A stretch of DNA of 17,308 bases from Leptolinea sp964404415 (GTDB taxonomy: Bacteria > Chloroflexota > Anaerolineae > Anaerolineales > Anaerolineaceae). Below are positions 6,235-13,982 of this stretch, one piece after another. The notes beneath the pieces were generated by a model. It was not told the DNA's origin. It saw only the letters and a program-made list of their open reading frames with translations, and ran no database searches. Position numbers and translations under genes: made by a program. Each line of letters begins with the position of its first letter. Position 1 is the stretch's first letter. The stretch covers positions 1-17,308 of the forward strand of contig CAYOKC010000080.1 in the NCBI GenBank assembly GCA_964404415.1. Direction: 5' to 3'.

Positions 6235-7431
6235 ATGGAATCAACTCTCGCTTCAAGCAAAGGTAATTCAAACGCGGTCGGTAAGTGGTTTCGCCGTAAC
6301 CTGCAAACGTCCATGATCATAATTATGATGATTGTGATCTGGATTTTCTTCTCCATCCTCACAAAGGGCGCGTTCATCAAGGCGCAAAACGTTTCCAACC
6401 TGTTCCGCCAGATGACGGTAACGTCCATCCTCGCGGTTGGCATGGTTCTGGTGATCGTCACCGGCGGCATCGACCTCGCGGTCGGTAAATTTGCCGGTTT
6501 CGTTTCGGTCATCGTAGCCTACCTTCAGGCCTTCGTCTGGTACAAACTGATCCCCGATCAGCCTTTCCTGGCTGCCACACTGTCTGTAATCGCCGGTCTG
6601 GCTGTGGGTGTTCTTGTGGGTATGCTCGAAGGATATATTGTTTCATACCTTGGCGTGCCTGCCTTCATCACCACACTGGGTTTTCAATGGATCTGGAACG
6701 GCGCCATCCTCCTGGTCACAGGCGGTAGAACCATTCCAGCCAACCAGCCTTTCTTCTCCTACATCGCGCAGGGTTACCTCCCTCCCTGGTTGGGTTGGGC
6801 TGTTGCCGCGCTCACTGTGGTGGGGATTTTCTACTCAATGTTCAATGCGCGGGCACAGAAAAAGCGCTACGGCTTTACCACCAGTAAATTAAGCCTTGAT
6901 CTGGCAAAATCCATCGCGCTCTCCCTGGTCATTGTTATCTACGTCTTCATGGTCAACAGATACAACGGCGTTCAGGTTCCTGTCTTGATCATGGTAGTTG
7001 TAGCCTTCATCATGGCGTACCTGGGAACCAACACTCCATTTGGCCGCCATGCGTACGCTCTCGGCGGCAATATGGAAGCAGCCCGCCTATCCGGTATCAA
7101 CATCAAGAAGAATGTATTCCTCATCTTCGTCCTCATGGGCCTGCTCTGCGGTGTTGCCGGTATCATTCTGGCCTCTTATGTAGGTTACGGTACGATCTCG
7201 GCCGGCGGCGGTTATGAATTGGATGCCATCGCCAGCTGTATCCTCGGCGGCACGTCTCCTCTGGGCGGCAGCGGCACCGTTTTCGGCGCGTTGATTGGTT
7301 CCCTGATCATGGCCAGCCTCACCAACGGTTTGCAGTTGCTGAACGTTACCCCGGCCTGGCAGTACATGGTTAAAGGCGCGATCCTTGTGGGCGCCGTTTA
7401 CATTGACGTGTACTTCAAGAAGAACCGGTAA
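6235..7431 (+). CDS. xylH: Xylose ABC transporter permease
   Basis: This 398-residue integral membrane protein forms the translocation pore of the xylose importer. It belongs to the BPD_transp_2 (RbsC/XylH-like) permease family. It has a cytoplasmic N terminus, a first membrane segment at about 26-43 and further hydrophobic segments to the C terminus. Family landmarks include TVTSILAVGMVLVIVTGGIDLAVG in the first third and the Gly-rich CILGGTSPLGGSGTVFGALIG near the end, the latter part of the ATPase-contacting region. AAGGTG lies 6 to 7 bases before the ATG. The gene starts 33 bases after xylG. XylH-type permeases are somewhat longer than RbsC, and 398 residues fits XylH. Specificity for xylose comes from the binding protein and operon context. 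Confidence 0.92.
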   Translation: MESTLASSKGNSNAVGKWFRRNLQTSMIIIMMIVIWIFFSILTKGAFIKAQNVSNLFRQMTVTSILAVGMVLVIVTGGIDLAVGKFAGFVSVIVAYLQAFVWYKLIPDQPFLAATLSVIAGLAVGVLVGMLEGYIVSYLGVPAFITTLGFQWIWNGAILLVTGGRTIPANQPFFSYIAQGYLPPWLGWAVAALTVVGIFYSMFNARAQKKRYGFTTSKLSLDLAKSIALSLVIVIYVFMVNRYNGVQVPVLIMVVVAFIMAYLGTNTPFGRHAYALGGNMEAARLSGINIKKNVFLIFVLMGLLCGVAGIILASYVGYGTISAGGGYELDAIASCILGGTSPLGGSGTVFGALIGSLIMASLTNGLQLLNVTPAWQYMVKGAILVGAVYIDVYFKKNR

Positions 7432-7461
7432 TTCACACTACCCTTCCAAGCTGAGTTTTTC

Positions 7462-8676
7462 ATGGTAACAACCGCTGATCAAAACCTGGTTCGCAAATTC
7501 AATACGGCTGTCGTGCTGAACACCATCCGCCACCACGCGCCCCTTTCGCGCGCCGAAGTGGCCAAACATACCGGCCTCAACCGTTCCACAGTGTCACAGA
7601 TCATCAACACACTGCTGGACCGGAAGCTGGTACAGGAAACTATCCTTCAGTCAGACAGAGTTGGCCGCCCGGGGTTGCTTCTTGAACTGAACCCGGCCGG
7701 TGGATTTGCCATCGGGTTGGAAATCGGCGTGAACTACATCACACTTGTAATGACCGATTTTCTCGCCAATGTATTGTGGCGTGAAAGACGGAAACTCGAA
7801 CCAAACATTAACATCGACCAGATCCTGGAAACTGCCTACAAAATGACAGAAGCCTCGATCAAAAAAGGTTACGCGCTCAACCTCACGCCATTAGGTATCG
7901 GATTGGGAGTTCCAGGTCTGGTCGACCTTCAACACGGGGAATTGAAATTTGCCCCCAACCTGGGATGGACGAATATCCCTATCTCATCCCTCTGGTCAAA
8001 GCATTTCAACCTTCCCATCTTTGTAGACAACGAAGCAAAAGCCGCCGCACTGGGTGAATACTATTTTGGTGCCGCCCGTGGAGAGCAAAATTTCATATTC
8101 CTAACCGGCGGTGTTGGGCTTGGCGCCGGTATCATGATCGATGGTCAATTATTCCGCGGCAGCCACGGTTTCGCCTCGGAAGTCGGCCACATGATCATGG
8201 ATCCGAATGGAGAGCAATGCGGCTGCGGGAAATTCGGATGTTGGGAAACCCAGGTCAGCCCGCGCGCGGTCATTCGCCGTTTCCGCGAATCATTGCGCCA
8301 GGGCTTGCCCAGTATGGTCATGCAGTCAGCGGACAATGATCTGGACAATATCATGTTTGAAACCATCGCCAATGCCGCCCGGCAGGGTGACCATGCCGCA
8401 ACAGCCGCCATCCAGGAAGTAGGTGAACATCTTGGGTTCGGGATCGCCAATCTTGTAAACGTTTTCAATCCCGATCTGGTGATCCTGGGCGGTGAATTGA
8501 ACTACGCGGGCGACCTGTTACTACCGGTTGTGCGCAAAATAGTGAATAACAATGCATTAGAACTGGAATGCCAGAATCTGATCATTGCCGCTTCCGCTCA
8601 CGGTCAAGACGCCTGCGTTATGGGCGCCATTGCCCTGGTGCTGGATGATATTCTACACGAACCAAATTTTAATTAA
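7462..8676 (+). CDS. xylR: ROK-family transcriptional repressor, XylR-like
   Basis: This 404-residue repressor of the NagC/XylR (ROK) type has an N-terminal winged helix (about 14-75). The recognition helix is near SRAEVAKHTGLNRSTVSQII, followed by the wing VGRPGLLLELN. The sugar-kinase-like ROK domain shows GIGLGVPGLVD (146-155), VDNEAKAAALGE (188-199) and FLTGGVGLGAGI (213-224). The zinc site is H243 with C253, C255 and C260 in CGCGKFGC. These proteins bind operator DNA and release it on binding sugar. It lies 30 bases after xylH and 14 before xylA, in the same operon. The upstream palindrome (2021-2057) is the predicted target, which would make the gene self-regulating. The ribosome binding site is weak (AAGCTGAG), suggesting low-level translation. 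A ROK sugar kinase is unlikely given the N-terminal HTH. Confidence 0.88.
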   Translation: MVTTADQNLVRKFNTAVVLNTIRHHAPLSRAEVAKHTGLNRSTVSQIINTLLDRKLVQETILQSDRVGRPGLLLELNPAGGFAIGLEIGVNYITLVMTDFLANVLWRERRKLEPNINIDQILETAYKMTEASIKKGYALNLTPLGIGLGVPGLVDLQHGELKFAPNLGWTNIPISSLWSKHFNLPIFVDNEAKAAALGEYYFGAARGEQNFIFLTGGVGLGAGIMIDGQLFRGSHGFASEVGHMIMDPNGEQCGCGKFGCWETQVSPRAVIRRFRESLRQGLPSMVMQSADNDLDNIMFETIANAARQGDHAATAAIQEVGEHLGFGIANLVNVFNPDLVILGGELNYAGDLLLPVVRKIVNNNALELECQNLIIAASAHGQDACVMGAIALVLDDILHEPNFN

Positions 8677-8690
8677 TAGAGAGGATTACC

Positions 8691-9866
8691 ATGTCATTCG
8701 ATTTAACCCCCAAACCGGAACATAAATTTACCTTCGGCCTCTGGACCGTTGGCAGCACAGGCACTGACCAGTTCGCCACAACCTTCCCCATTCGCGCGGG
8801 AAAATCACCGGCTGACCTCGTTCGCCTGCTGGGCGAAGTTGGCGCTTATGGTGTCAACTTCCACGATAACGACCTGATCCCGCTGGATGCCACCCCCGCG
8901 GAAGCCGAAGCCATCAAGAAAGATTTCAAAGCCGCTTTGAAAGAGACCGGTGTCGTCGTCCCCATGGCCACCACCAACCTCTTCAGCGCCCAGATCTTCA
9001 AAGATGGTGCCTTCACCTCCAATGACGCCAAAGTCCGCGCGTACGCCCTGCAGAAAGCCATGCGCGGTATGGATCTCGGCGCTGAATTCGGCGCCAAAGT
9101 GTATGTCTTCTGGGGCGGTCGCGAAGGCGCTGAAACAGACGTTGCCAAGAATCCCCTGGAAGGCCTCAAACACTTCCGCGAAGCGTTGAACTTCCTCTGC
9201 GAATACAACAACAGCCAGGGCTACGGTTATAAATTTGCCCTCGAAGCCAAACCCAACGAACCCCGCGGTGACATCTACCTGCCCACCACCGGCGCCATGC
9301 TTGGTTTCATCGAAACCCTTGACCATCCGGAAATGGTTGGTGTGAACCCTGAAATGGCCCACGAACACATGGCCGGCCTGAACTTCATGCACGCTATTGC
9401 CCAGGCCTGGGATGCCGGCAAACTCTTCCATATCGACCTGAATGACCAGAACTATGCCCGGTTTGATCAGGACTGGCGGTTCGGCCAGCAGAGCTGGAAA
9501 CAGTCCTTCTTCCTTGTCAAATTCCTGGAAGATGTTGGTTACACCGGCAGCCGCCACTTCGATGCCCATGCCTTCCGCACCGAAGATTACGAAGGTGTCA
9601 AAGAATTCGCCCGCGGCTGTATGCGCACCTACCTCATCTTCAAAGAAAAAGCCCGCCAGTTCAATGCTGACAAAGAACTCCAGGCCCTTATCGCGGAATC
9701 TCAGGCGGAAGATAAATCCATGGATAAATTCTCCGGCAAATTCTCCGCTGAGAAAGCCGCTGAACTGAAAGCCTTCACCTTCGACCGCAACGCGATCGCT
9801 GCCCGCGGCCTGCGGTACGAGAAAATGGATCAGATGCTGACCGACTTGATGATGGGTCTGCGCTAA
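8691..9866 (+). CDS. xylA: D-xylose isomerase, class I
   Basis: This cytoplasmic metal-dependent enzyme converts D-xylose to D-xylulose. The 391-residue length and sequence fit the short class I (Streptomyces/Actinoplanes) type. All key residues appear at a constant offset of +4 from Streptomyces numbering: H58 and D61 (FHDND), W141 (VFWGGREG), E185 and K187 (EAKPNEPRGD), E221 and H224 (VNPEMAHEHMAGL), D249 (HIDLND), D259 and D261, and D291 (HFDAH). Both metal sites and the catalytic His, Lys and Asp are therefore intact. GAGAGG precedes the ATG by about 6 bases. It is the last gene of the operon; no xylulokinase follows. Codon use resembles xylF (many GCC, AAA, GAA, TTC), consistent with strong expression. 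Confidence 0.96.
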   Translation: MSFDLTPKPEHKFTFGLWTVGSTGTDQFATTFPIRAGKSPADLVRLLGEVGAYGVNFHDNDLIPLDATPAEAEAIKKDFKAALKETGVVVPMATTNLFSAQIFKDGAFTSNDAKVRAYALQKAMRGMDLGAEFGAKVYVFWGGREGAETDVAKNPLEGLKHFREALNFLCEYNNSQGYGYKFALEAKPNEPRGDIYLPTTGAMLGFIETLDHPEMVGVNPEMAHEHMAGLNFMHAIAQAWDAGKLFHIDLNDQNYARFDQDWRFGQQSWKQSFFLVKFLEDVGYTGSRHFDAHAFRTEDYEGVKEFARGCMRTYLIFKEKARQFNADKELQALIAESQAEDKSMDKFSGKFSAEKAAELKAFTFDRNAIAARGLRYEKMDQMLTDLMMGLR

Positions 9867-9884
9867 TCCAATGCGTGTGGGGGA

Positions 9885-9904
9885 AGCCTTTACCGGCTTC
9901 CCTG
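9885..9904 (+). terminator. Hairpin after xylA
   Basis: GGGAAGCC and GGCTTCCC, separated by TTTACC, form an 8-bp stem about 20 bases after the xylA stop. There is no T-run, so it could be a factor-dependent terminator or a 3' stabiliser for the operon mRNA. Confidence 0.5.
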
Positions 9905-9944
9905 AACATAGACGCGGTTCAAACCTGCGTTTATTCTCATAGAA

Positions 9945-9968
9945 ACCACCCCTTGAACAACAGGTGGT
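9945..9968. other. Short inverted repeat between xylA and the convergent regulator gene
   Basis: ACCACC (9945-9950) and GGTGGT (9963-9968) form a 6-bp stem with a 12-nt loop. It is one of three hairpins in this 163-bp convergent intergenic region. Confidence 0.3.
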
Positions 9969-9972
9969 CCGA

Positions 9973-10006
9973 CCAAACAGGGTGTCTGCAAAGACACTCT
10001 GTTTGG
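9973..10006. terminator. Bidirectional hairpin between convergent genes
   Basis: CCAAACAGGGTGTCT (9973-9987) pairs with AGACACTCTGTTTGG (9992-10006), 15 positions with one G-T pair and a GCAA loop. It lies between xylA and the minus-strand regulator ending at 10030. It is the strongest stem here and could stop or stabilise transcripts from both sides. Its T-runs are poor in both directions. Confidence 0.6.
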
Positions 10007-10029
10007 TTAATACGTACAAATGGGGATGA

Positions 10030-10755
10030 TCAAATGTTGGCAGGATTTTCGGCTAACAATTCAACAGCATCGTGTATGAAATCACACAGGCGCTGATGGT
10101 TGTCAGAGTGCATATCCTGAAGATAGTATTCGTATTTACTGATGTTTTGAATCATTTCGGTGCAAATGGTATCGTCAACCAGCCCCAGAAAAGCCACTCC
10201 GACCGCGAATCCAAAGAATGTGGTCAAACCCATATGTCCCGGTAAACCAATATGACCTAATTGGTATATCAATGATTCTGATTTCTTTGTTATTGGCAGC
10301 TGCGACAGAGTGATCAGTAAAATTGTTACGTTTCGGGTTACATGGATCAACGGTGAAGTATTTTCTGAATACAAGCCAATAAGTTTTAACGCGAGTTCTT
10401 TATTAGCAACTGGATCTTTTTTCCGAAGAGTATCAAGGATCGAATTTTTATCCTGCCGCCAGAATTCCAACTCTGACGGGACTACCGCCAACCGTTGTGT
10501 CTGTTCAAATGCCTGGCGTGTCGGGTAGAAAAGAACAGACGGCCGGCCGGGACCCTTTTGACGGCCTGTGGAAATAAACTCCGCCTTCACGTATCCATTC
10601 ATTTCCAGAAGCCGCAACATTTCGTATACAGACACATTTCCGATCTTTAGCCGCTCAGCCACAAACTTATAGTGAATGGGTTGATTCATTTCACGGTATA
10701 GATCGAGAAATTGGATCAGGAATTGCTGCTGACGCCGGGTAAGTTTTTTCTCCAT
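10030..10755 (-). CDS. Winged-helix DNA-binding regulator of unknown specificity
   Basis: The 241-residue product (from ATG at 10755) begins with a clear winged helix-turn-helix. LTRRQQQFLIQFLDLYREMN is followed by HYKFVAERLKIGNVSVYEMLRLLEMNGYV and a basic Gly/Pro-rich wing (STGRQKGPGRPS). The arrangement resembles DtxR/MarR-like and HrcA-like N-terminal domains, but the rest matches no family I know. The C-terminal part is mixed helical with a hydrophobic stretch (GHMGLTTFFGFAVGVAFLGLV) and an end rich in charged helices, possibly a dimerisation or ligand domain. A TTG at 10770 is an alternative start; neither start has a strong ribosome binding site. The gene is divergent from the DUF1294 gene and convergent with xylA. 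A palindrome in its promoter suggests autoregulation. Confidence 0.7.
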   Translation of the reverse strand: MEKKLTRRQQQFLIQFLDLYREMNQPIHYKFVAERLKIGNVSVYEMLRLLEMNGYVKAEFISTGRQKGPGRPSVLFYPTRQAFEQTQRLAVVPSELEFWRQDKNSILDTLRKKDPVANKELALKLIGLYSENTSPLIHVTRNVTILLITLSQLPITKKSESLIYQLGHIGLPGHMGLTTFFGFAVGVAFLGLVDDTICTEMIQNISKYEYYLQDMHSDNHQRLCDFIHDAVELLAENPANI

Positions 10756-10801
10756 ACAAATTACGACCAACTTTCGCGATCAATTTGCCCTCTTAGATTA
10801 C

Positions 10802-10828
10802 ATTATACAAATTTTTCGATGGTACCAT
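10802..10828 (-). promoter_or_regulatory. Promoter -10 box and candidate operator of the winged-helix gene
   Basis: On the minus strand a perfect TATAAT (10807-10802) lies 46 bases before the ATG at 10755. The palindrome ATGGTACCAT (10819-10828) begins 11 bp upstream of it, in the spacer and -35 region. It overlaps a second palindrome, CCATATGG (10825-10832). No good -35 hexamer is seen, so the promoter may need help or be repressed by the palindrome's binder. The same palindromes overlap the start region of the divergent DUF1294 gene. Confidence 0.45.
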
Positions 10829-10836
10829 ATGGGATT

Positions 10837-11112
10837 ATGTCATCATTCTTATTAAAATTTTTGTGTATATGGTATGGTTTTTTCTCCATATTTTTATTTA
10901 TCCTATTCGGGGTTGATAAAGCGCAGGCAAGAATTAATGGCCGCCGGATACCGGAAAAAACTCTGCATCTTCTCTCCATTGCCGGTGGCTTTTTAGGTGG
11001 CTTCTTGGGAATGCGCTTTTTTCACCACAAAACTCGGAAACCAATTTTTTTAATACTCATAGCCAGCAGTTTTCTGCTTCACGCAATAATTTTATTAATT
11101 CTCTGGTTTTAA
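10837..11112 (+). CDS. DUF1294 family membrane protein
   Basis: This small integral membrane protein has 91 residues from ATG at 10837; 10819 is an in-frame alternative giving 97. An N-terminal membrane helix is followed by the DUF1294 hallmark: FGVDKAQARINGRRIPEKTL, then the Gly-rich helix AGGFLGGFLGMRFF with the HHKTRKP motif, and a last membrane helix ending LLILWF. The length fits the family, which is about 90 residues. The function of DUF1294 is not established. The codon composition is AT-rich compared with the xyl genes. It is divergent from the winged-helix regulator, whose target it may be. Confidence 0.85.
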   Translation: MSSFLLKFLCIWYGFFSIFLFILFGVDKAQARINGRRIPEKTLHLLSIAGGFLGGFLGMRFFHHKTRKPIFLILIASSFLLHAIILLILWF

Positions 11113-11222
11113 TAACCTCGTAATTATCGGGGGTTCACCCGAAATGCCGTTCTGTTTTACGATTCCCGGTTTCGTAAACAGCCTTTTCGCGATTTCTGGA
11201 ATTTGCAGCATGAAATAATAAA

Positions 11223-11245
11223 ATTAACACCAAACATTAACACCA
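11223..11245. promoter_or_regulatory. Two direct repeats upstream of the GGDEF/HD-GYP gene
   Basis: ATTAACACCA occurs at 11223-11232 and 11236-11245, a 13-bp period, about 45 to 65 bp before the start codon at 11289. This 176-bp intergenic region has no other clear signal and no strong promoter match. Such direct repeats can be regulator sites; this is a weak call. Confidence 0.3.
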
Positions 11246-11288
11246 TCATAAAACCATTTTAAGACCGGTTGGTTAAAATGCTGTTTAT

Positions 11289-12947
11289 ATGGACGAAATT
11301 ATTGTTTGTGAAATGGATGGTGACACAAAGCTTTCGCATGTTACGCTGGCGAAACTGCCTTTTTCAAACGATACAGTCAAATTCTCATCCACTTTGCAGG
11401 AAACAACTCAGCTCTTTAAACAATATCCCTCCCTTCCTGGCGTGATCGTGCTGGATGGCGAAGAATGTATCGGGATGATCACCCGTGAGAAGTGTTTTGA
11501 AACCCTGGGCCGTCCATTTGGTGTGGAATTGTATTTAAAACGCCCGCTGCTTGAATTTATAAAGTCTGTTGACATAAACGCATTGATCTTGCCAGAAAAA
11601 ACTCCCATTCGCGAAGCAGTGAACAAGGCATTGATACGTGAACCGGCCAACCTGTATGACCCCATTGTTGTAGCGTTATCTCGGAAAAGAGAATACAGGC
11701 TGGTTGACATGCGCACGCTATTAAAAGCACAGAGTGACCTGTTATCCAACCTGGTAGTGGAAGTTGAAAGATTATCGATTCTTGATCCATTGACAGGTCT
11801 GTTGAATCGCAGGGGGTTCTTTTCACAGGCTCTCAAGTGTGTGGAACAGGCGCGCAACGAACAATCGGATATCGCCGTTATGCTGATCGATATTGATCAT
11901 TTCAAAAGCGTCAATGATATTTACGGGCATCAAATCGGGGATATCGTCTTACAGAGTGTTGCTGTTGAATTTATGCGTACGATACGTGAAACCGATATTA
12001 CCGGCCGGTACGGTGGAGAAGAATTCATTGGCATCCTATCAAATGTTTCTGAGGAAGAAGCGTTTTTAATAGCCGAAAGGTTCCGGAGCAGAGTCGAATC
12101 GCTTGTTGTTCAAACCGATTTCTATAATATTTCCATTTCCGTCAGTATCGGTGTTTGCCATATCAATTCAAAAGCTGCCGGCATGGAAAGCCTCTTTTCG
12201 CGAGCTGACAAGGCACTGTACGAAGCCAAAGTAAGCGGCCGGAACAAAGTAATAATCTGGAAAAATTCTTCTCCGTACTCCCATCAGTGTCCAGCCACCT
12301 CATTGCGGCCTGACGTACCGGATTCGTCTTCGGAAAACCTCGTGAATGTCTATGATGACACCGTTGAAAGCTGGGTCAGGGCGTTGGAATTGCGTGACCA
12401 TGAAACAAAAGGGCATACGGAACGGGTGGTTACACTTTCAGTTCGCATGGCTGACCTCTTAGGTTTGACCCATGAACAATGCGAAGATATCCGTCGCGGC
12501 GCCCTGTTACATGATATTGGAAAGATCGCAATCCCGGATTCCATCTTATTCAAACCGGGAAAACTGGACCCCCACGAATGGGACATTATGAAACAGCATC
12601 CGGTTTACGCGTTTGATTTTATTGCTCCCATAAAAATGTTATCGCGGTTGCTGGATATACCCTATTGTCATCATGAGCACTGGGATGGTTCGGGGTATCC
12701 GCGTGGAATTTCTGGCACGAATATCCCGCTAGCAGCCAGGATATTCACTTTGGTGGATGTCTGGGACGCGCTGACTTCTGACCGCTGTTACCGCCCTGCC
12801 TGGCCGAAGAAAAAGGCGCTTGAATATATTCAGGATCAAAGCGGAAAAATGTTTGATCCTGATCTTGTTCCATTATTCCTGGGGATTGTACAGCAAGATG
12901 TACTCAACGGGGCATCATGCCTGGTGACAGCGAGCGCAGCGGAGTAG
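11289..12947 (+). CDS. CBS-like/GGDEF/HD-GYP cyclic-di-GMP protein
   Basis: This cytoplasmic signalling protein of 552 residues combines a diguanylate cyclase with a cyclic-di-GMP phosphodiesterase domain. Residues 15-150 look like a paired CBS-type sensory region (GVIVLDGEECIGMITREKCFETLGRPFG, then a second half at about 95-145). The GGDEF domain spans about 162-325 with DPLTGLLNRRGF, the active motif GGEEF (242-246) and the inhibitory I-site RETD (233-236) exactly five residues before it. The HD-GYP domain spans about 360-540: GHTERV (H376), LLHDIGK (H408, D409), and HHEHWDGSGYP (461-471). Both enzymatic motifs are intact. There are no membrane segments. No clear Shine-Dalgarno precedes the ATG. 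It runs convergently toward surE with a 37-bp gap. Which activity dominates cannot be told from sequence. Confidence 0.93.
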   Translation: MDEIIVCEMDGDTKLSHVTLAKLPFSNDTVKFSSTLQETTQLFKQYPSLPGVIVLDGEECIGMITREKCFETLGRPFGVELYLKRPLLEFIKSVDINALILPEKTPIREAVNKALIREPANLYDPIVVALSRKREYRLVDMRTLLKAQSDLLSNLVVEVERLSILDPLTGLLNRRGFFSQALKCVEQARNEQSDIAVMLIDIDHFKSVNDIYGHQIGDIVLQSVAVEFMRTIRETDITGRYGGEEFIGILSNVSEEEAFLIAERFRSRVESLVVQTDFYNISISVSIGVCHINSKAAGMESLFSRADKALYEAKVSGRNKVIIWKNSSPYSHQCPATSLRPDVPDSSSENLVNVYDDTVESWVRALELRDHETKGHTERVVTLSVRMADLLGLTHEQCEDIRRGALLHDIGKIAIPDSILFKPGKLDPHEWDIMKQHPVYAFDFIAPIKMLSRLLDIPYCHHEHWDGSGYPRGISGTNIPLAARIFTLVDVWDALTSDRCYRPAWPKKKALEYIQDQSGKMFDPDLVPLFLGIVQQDVLNGASCLVTASAAE

Positions 12948-12984
12948 CAGTAACAAAAGTTCTCCCCCACGTTTTCCCACCGGT

Positions 12985-13773
12985 TTATTCCCAGTTCCAG
13001 CTATTCATTTCAGGCAAAAAGCGGTACGCGGTCAGGTCCAACTGGATGGGCGTAACCGACACATAGCCGCTCTCCAGGGCTTCCGCATCGTTACCCGGTT
13101 CAGCCTGGGCAGTGGGCACATCACCGATCGCCCAGTAATAAGGTTTCCCGCGTGGATCCACCCGTTTATCCAGCCTGTCATGGTATTCACGGTTACCCTG
13201 CCGTGTGATTCGTATACCCTTGATCTGCTCTTCCGCGATATACGGCACGTTGACATTCAACAACAGTCCTTTGGGCAAACCAGTTTTCATCATTGTTCTA
13301 GTGATCATAAGCGCGGTGTTTGCCGCGGCGATGTAATCCACCACTCCCAGGTGGTTATCCGGCGAATCGACCGATACAGCCACGGCGGGTAGCCCGCCAA
13401 TCACCGCTTCCATGGCGGCCGTCACCGTGCCTGAATAGGTAACATCGTCACCAATATTGGCATAAGGATTAATGCCGGAAACAACAAGATCCACAGGTTT
13501 TGACAGAAAGCCGCACAGGGCAAGGGCCACGCAATCTGAAGGCGCGCCATCGCACGCCCACGCGGTTGATTCATCCGCCAGTATTACTTCACGAACGCGT
13601 AAAGGCCTGTCAAGTGTACGAACATGGCCGGATGCAGACCAGTTCCGGTCTGGAGCCAGAATACTGACATCGCCCAATGACCGCATAGCAGCAGCCAGGG
13701 CCAGCAATCCGGGAGCAACAACACCATCGTCGTTTGTTACAACTATGTGCATTTTCTTTCCTTTTTTGATCAT
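12985..13773 (-). CDS. surE: 5'/3'-nucleotidase SurE
   Basis: This metal-dependent phosphatase acts on nucleoside monophosphates and related substrates in stress survival and nucleotide pools. The family pattern is complete: IVVTNDDGVVAPG with metal ligands D15 and D16, APDRNWSASGH with the conserved Ser, and VVSGINPYANIGDDVTYSGTVTAAMEAV with the metal-binding Asn in SGIN. The C-terminal region (VSVTPIQLDLTAY) is also typical. Length 262 fits. Two starts are plausible: ATG at 13773 has GGAG about 7 bases upstream; ATG at 13752, seven codons later, gives the usual MHIVVTNDDG beginning and has AAAGGAAAG upstream. It is divergent from the sodium symporter gene. Confidence 0.95.
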   Translation of the reverse strand: MIKKGKKMHIVVTNDDGVVAPGLLALAAAMRSLGDVSILAPDRNWSASGHVRTLDRPLRVREVILADESTAWACDGAPSDCVALALCGFLSKPVDLVVSGINPYANIGDDVTYSGTVTAAMEAVIGGLPAVAVSVDSPDNHLGVVDYIAAANTALMITRTMMKTGLPKGLLLNVNVPYIAEEQIKGIRITRQGNREYHDRLDKRVDPRGKPYYWAIGDVPTAQAEPGNDAEALESGYVSVTPIQLDLTAYRFLPEMNSWNWE

Positions 13774-13878
13774 GGTATCGCTCCAGGATTAATTTTCCGT
13801 TCAGATTATGTTCTTATCAGGTTATTAAATTGTTAAGATTCGCAACCAACGGGCTGGCAACGGGTTTTGTCTGGTGTA
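13774..13878. other. Divergent intergenic DNA between surE and the symporter
   Basis: This DNA lies upstream of surE and of the symporter promoter. It is AT-rich around 13800-13850. A surE promoter must lie here on the minus strand, but I find no convincing pair of hexamers. No ORF with a ribosome binding site is seen. Confidence 0.3.
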
Positions 13879-13911
13879 TTGACGTAAATTCTCTGAGTGG
13901 TATAACTACTC
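13879..13911 (+). promoter_or_regulatory. Promoter of the sodium symporter gene with overlapping imperfect palindrome
   Basis: TTGACG (13879-13884) and TATAAC (13901-13906) each match five of six consensus bases with a 16-bp spacer. Transcription would start near 13912, leaving a leader of about 154 nt. The -10 box lies within GAGTGGTATAACTACTC (13895-13911), an imperfect palindrome with six of eight paired positions, a possible repressor site. Confidence 0.55.
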
Positions 13912-13982
13912 TGATAAATTACACAGTTTCTTATTATCTTTTGTTGTTTACCGGTGAAACACAATCGCAATCAATCCATTCC

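Noticed and set aside
8805..10019. 404-residue minus-strand ORF covering xylA
   Set aside because: It is antisense to a gene with all xylose isomerase active-site residues; the Phe/Gly/Val-rich translation is typical of a shadow frame.
10030..10770. HrcA identity for the winged-helix regulator
   Set aside because: The N-terminal wHTH is reminiscent, but the rest lacks HrcA features and no CIRCE-type inverted repeat is present nearby.
11120..11140. Possible terminator near CGGGGGTTCACCCG after DUF1294
   Set aside because: The stem is only four to five pairs with a mismatch and is not followed by a T-run.
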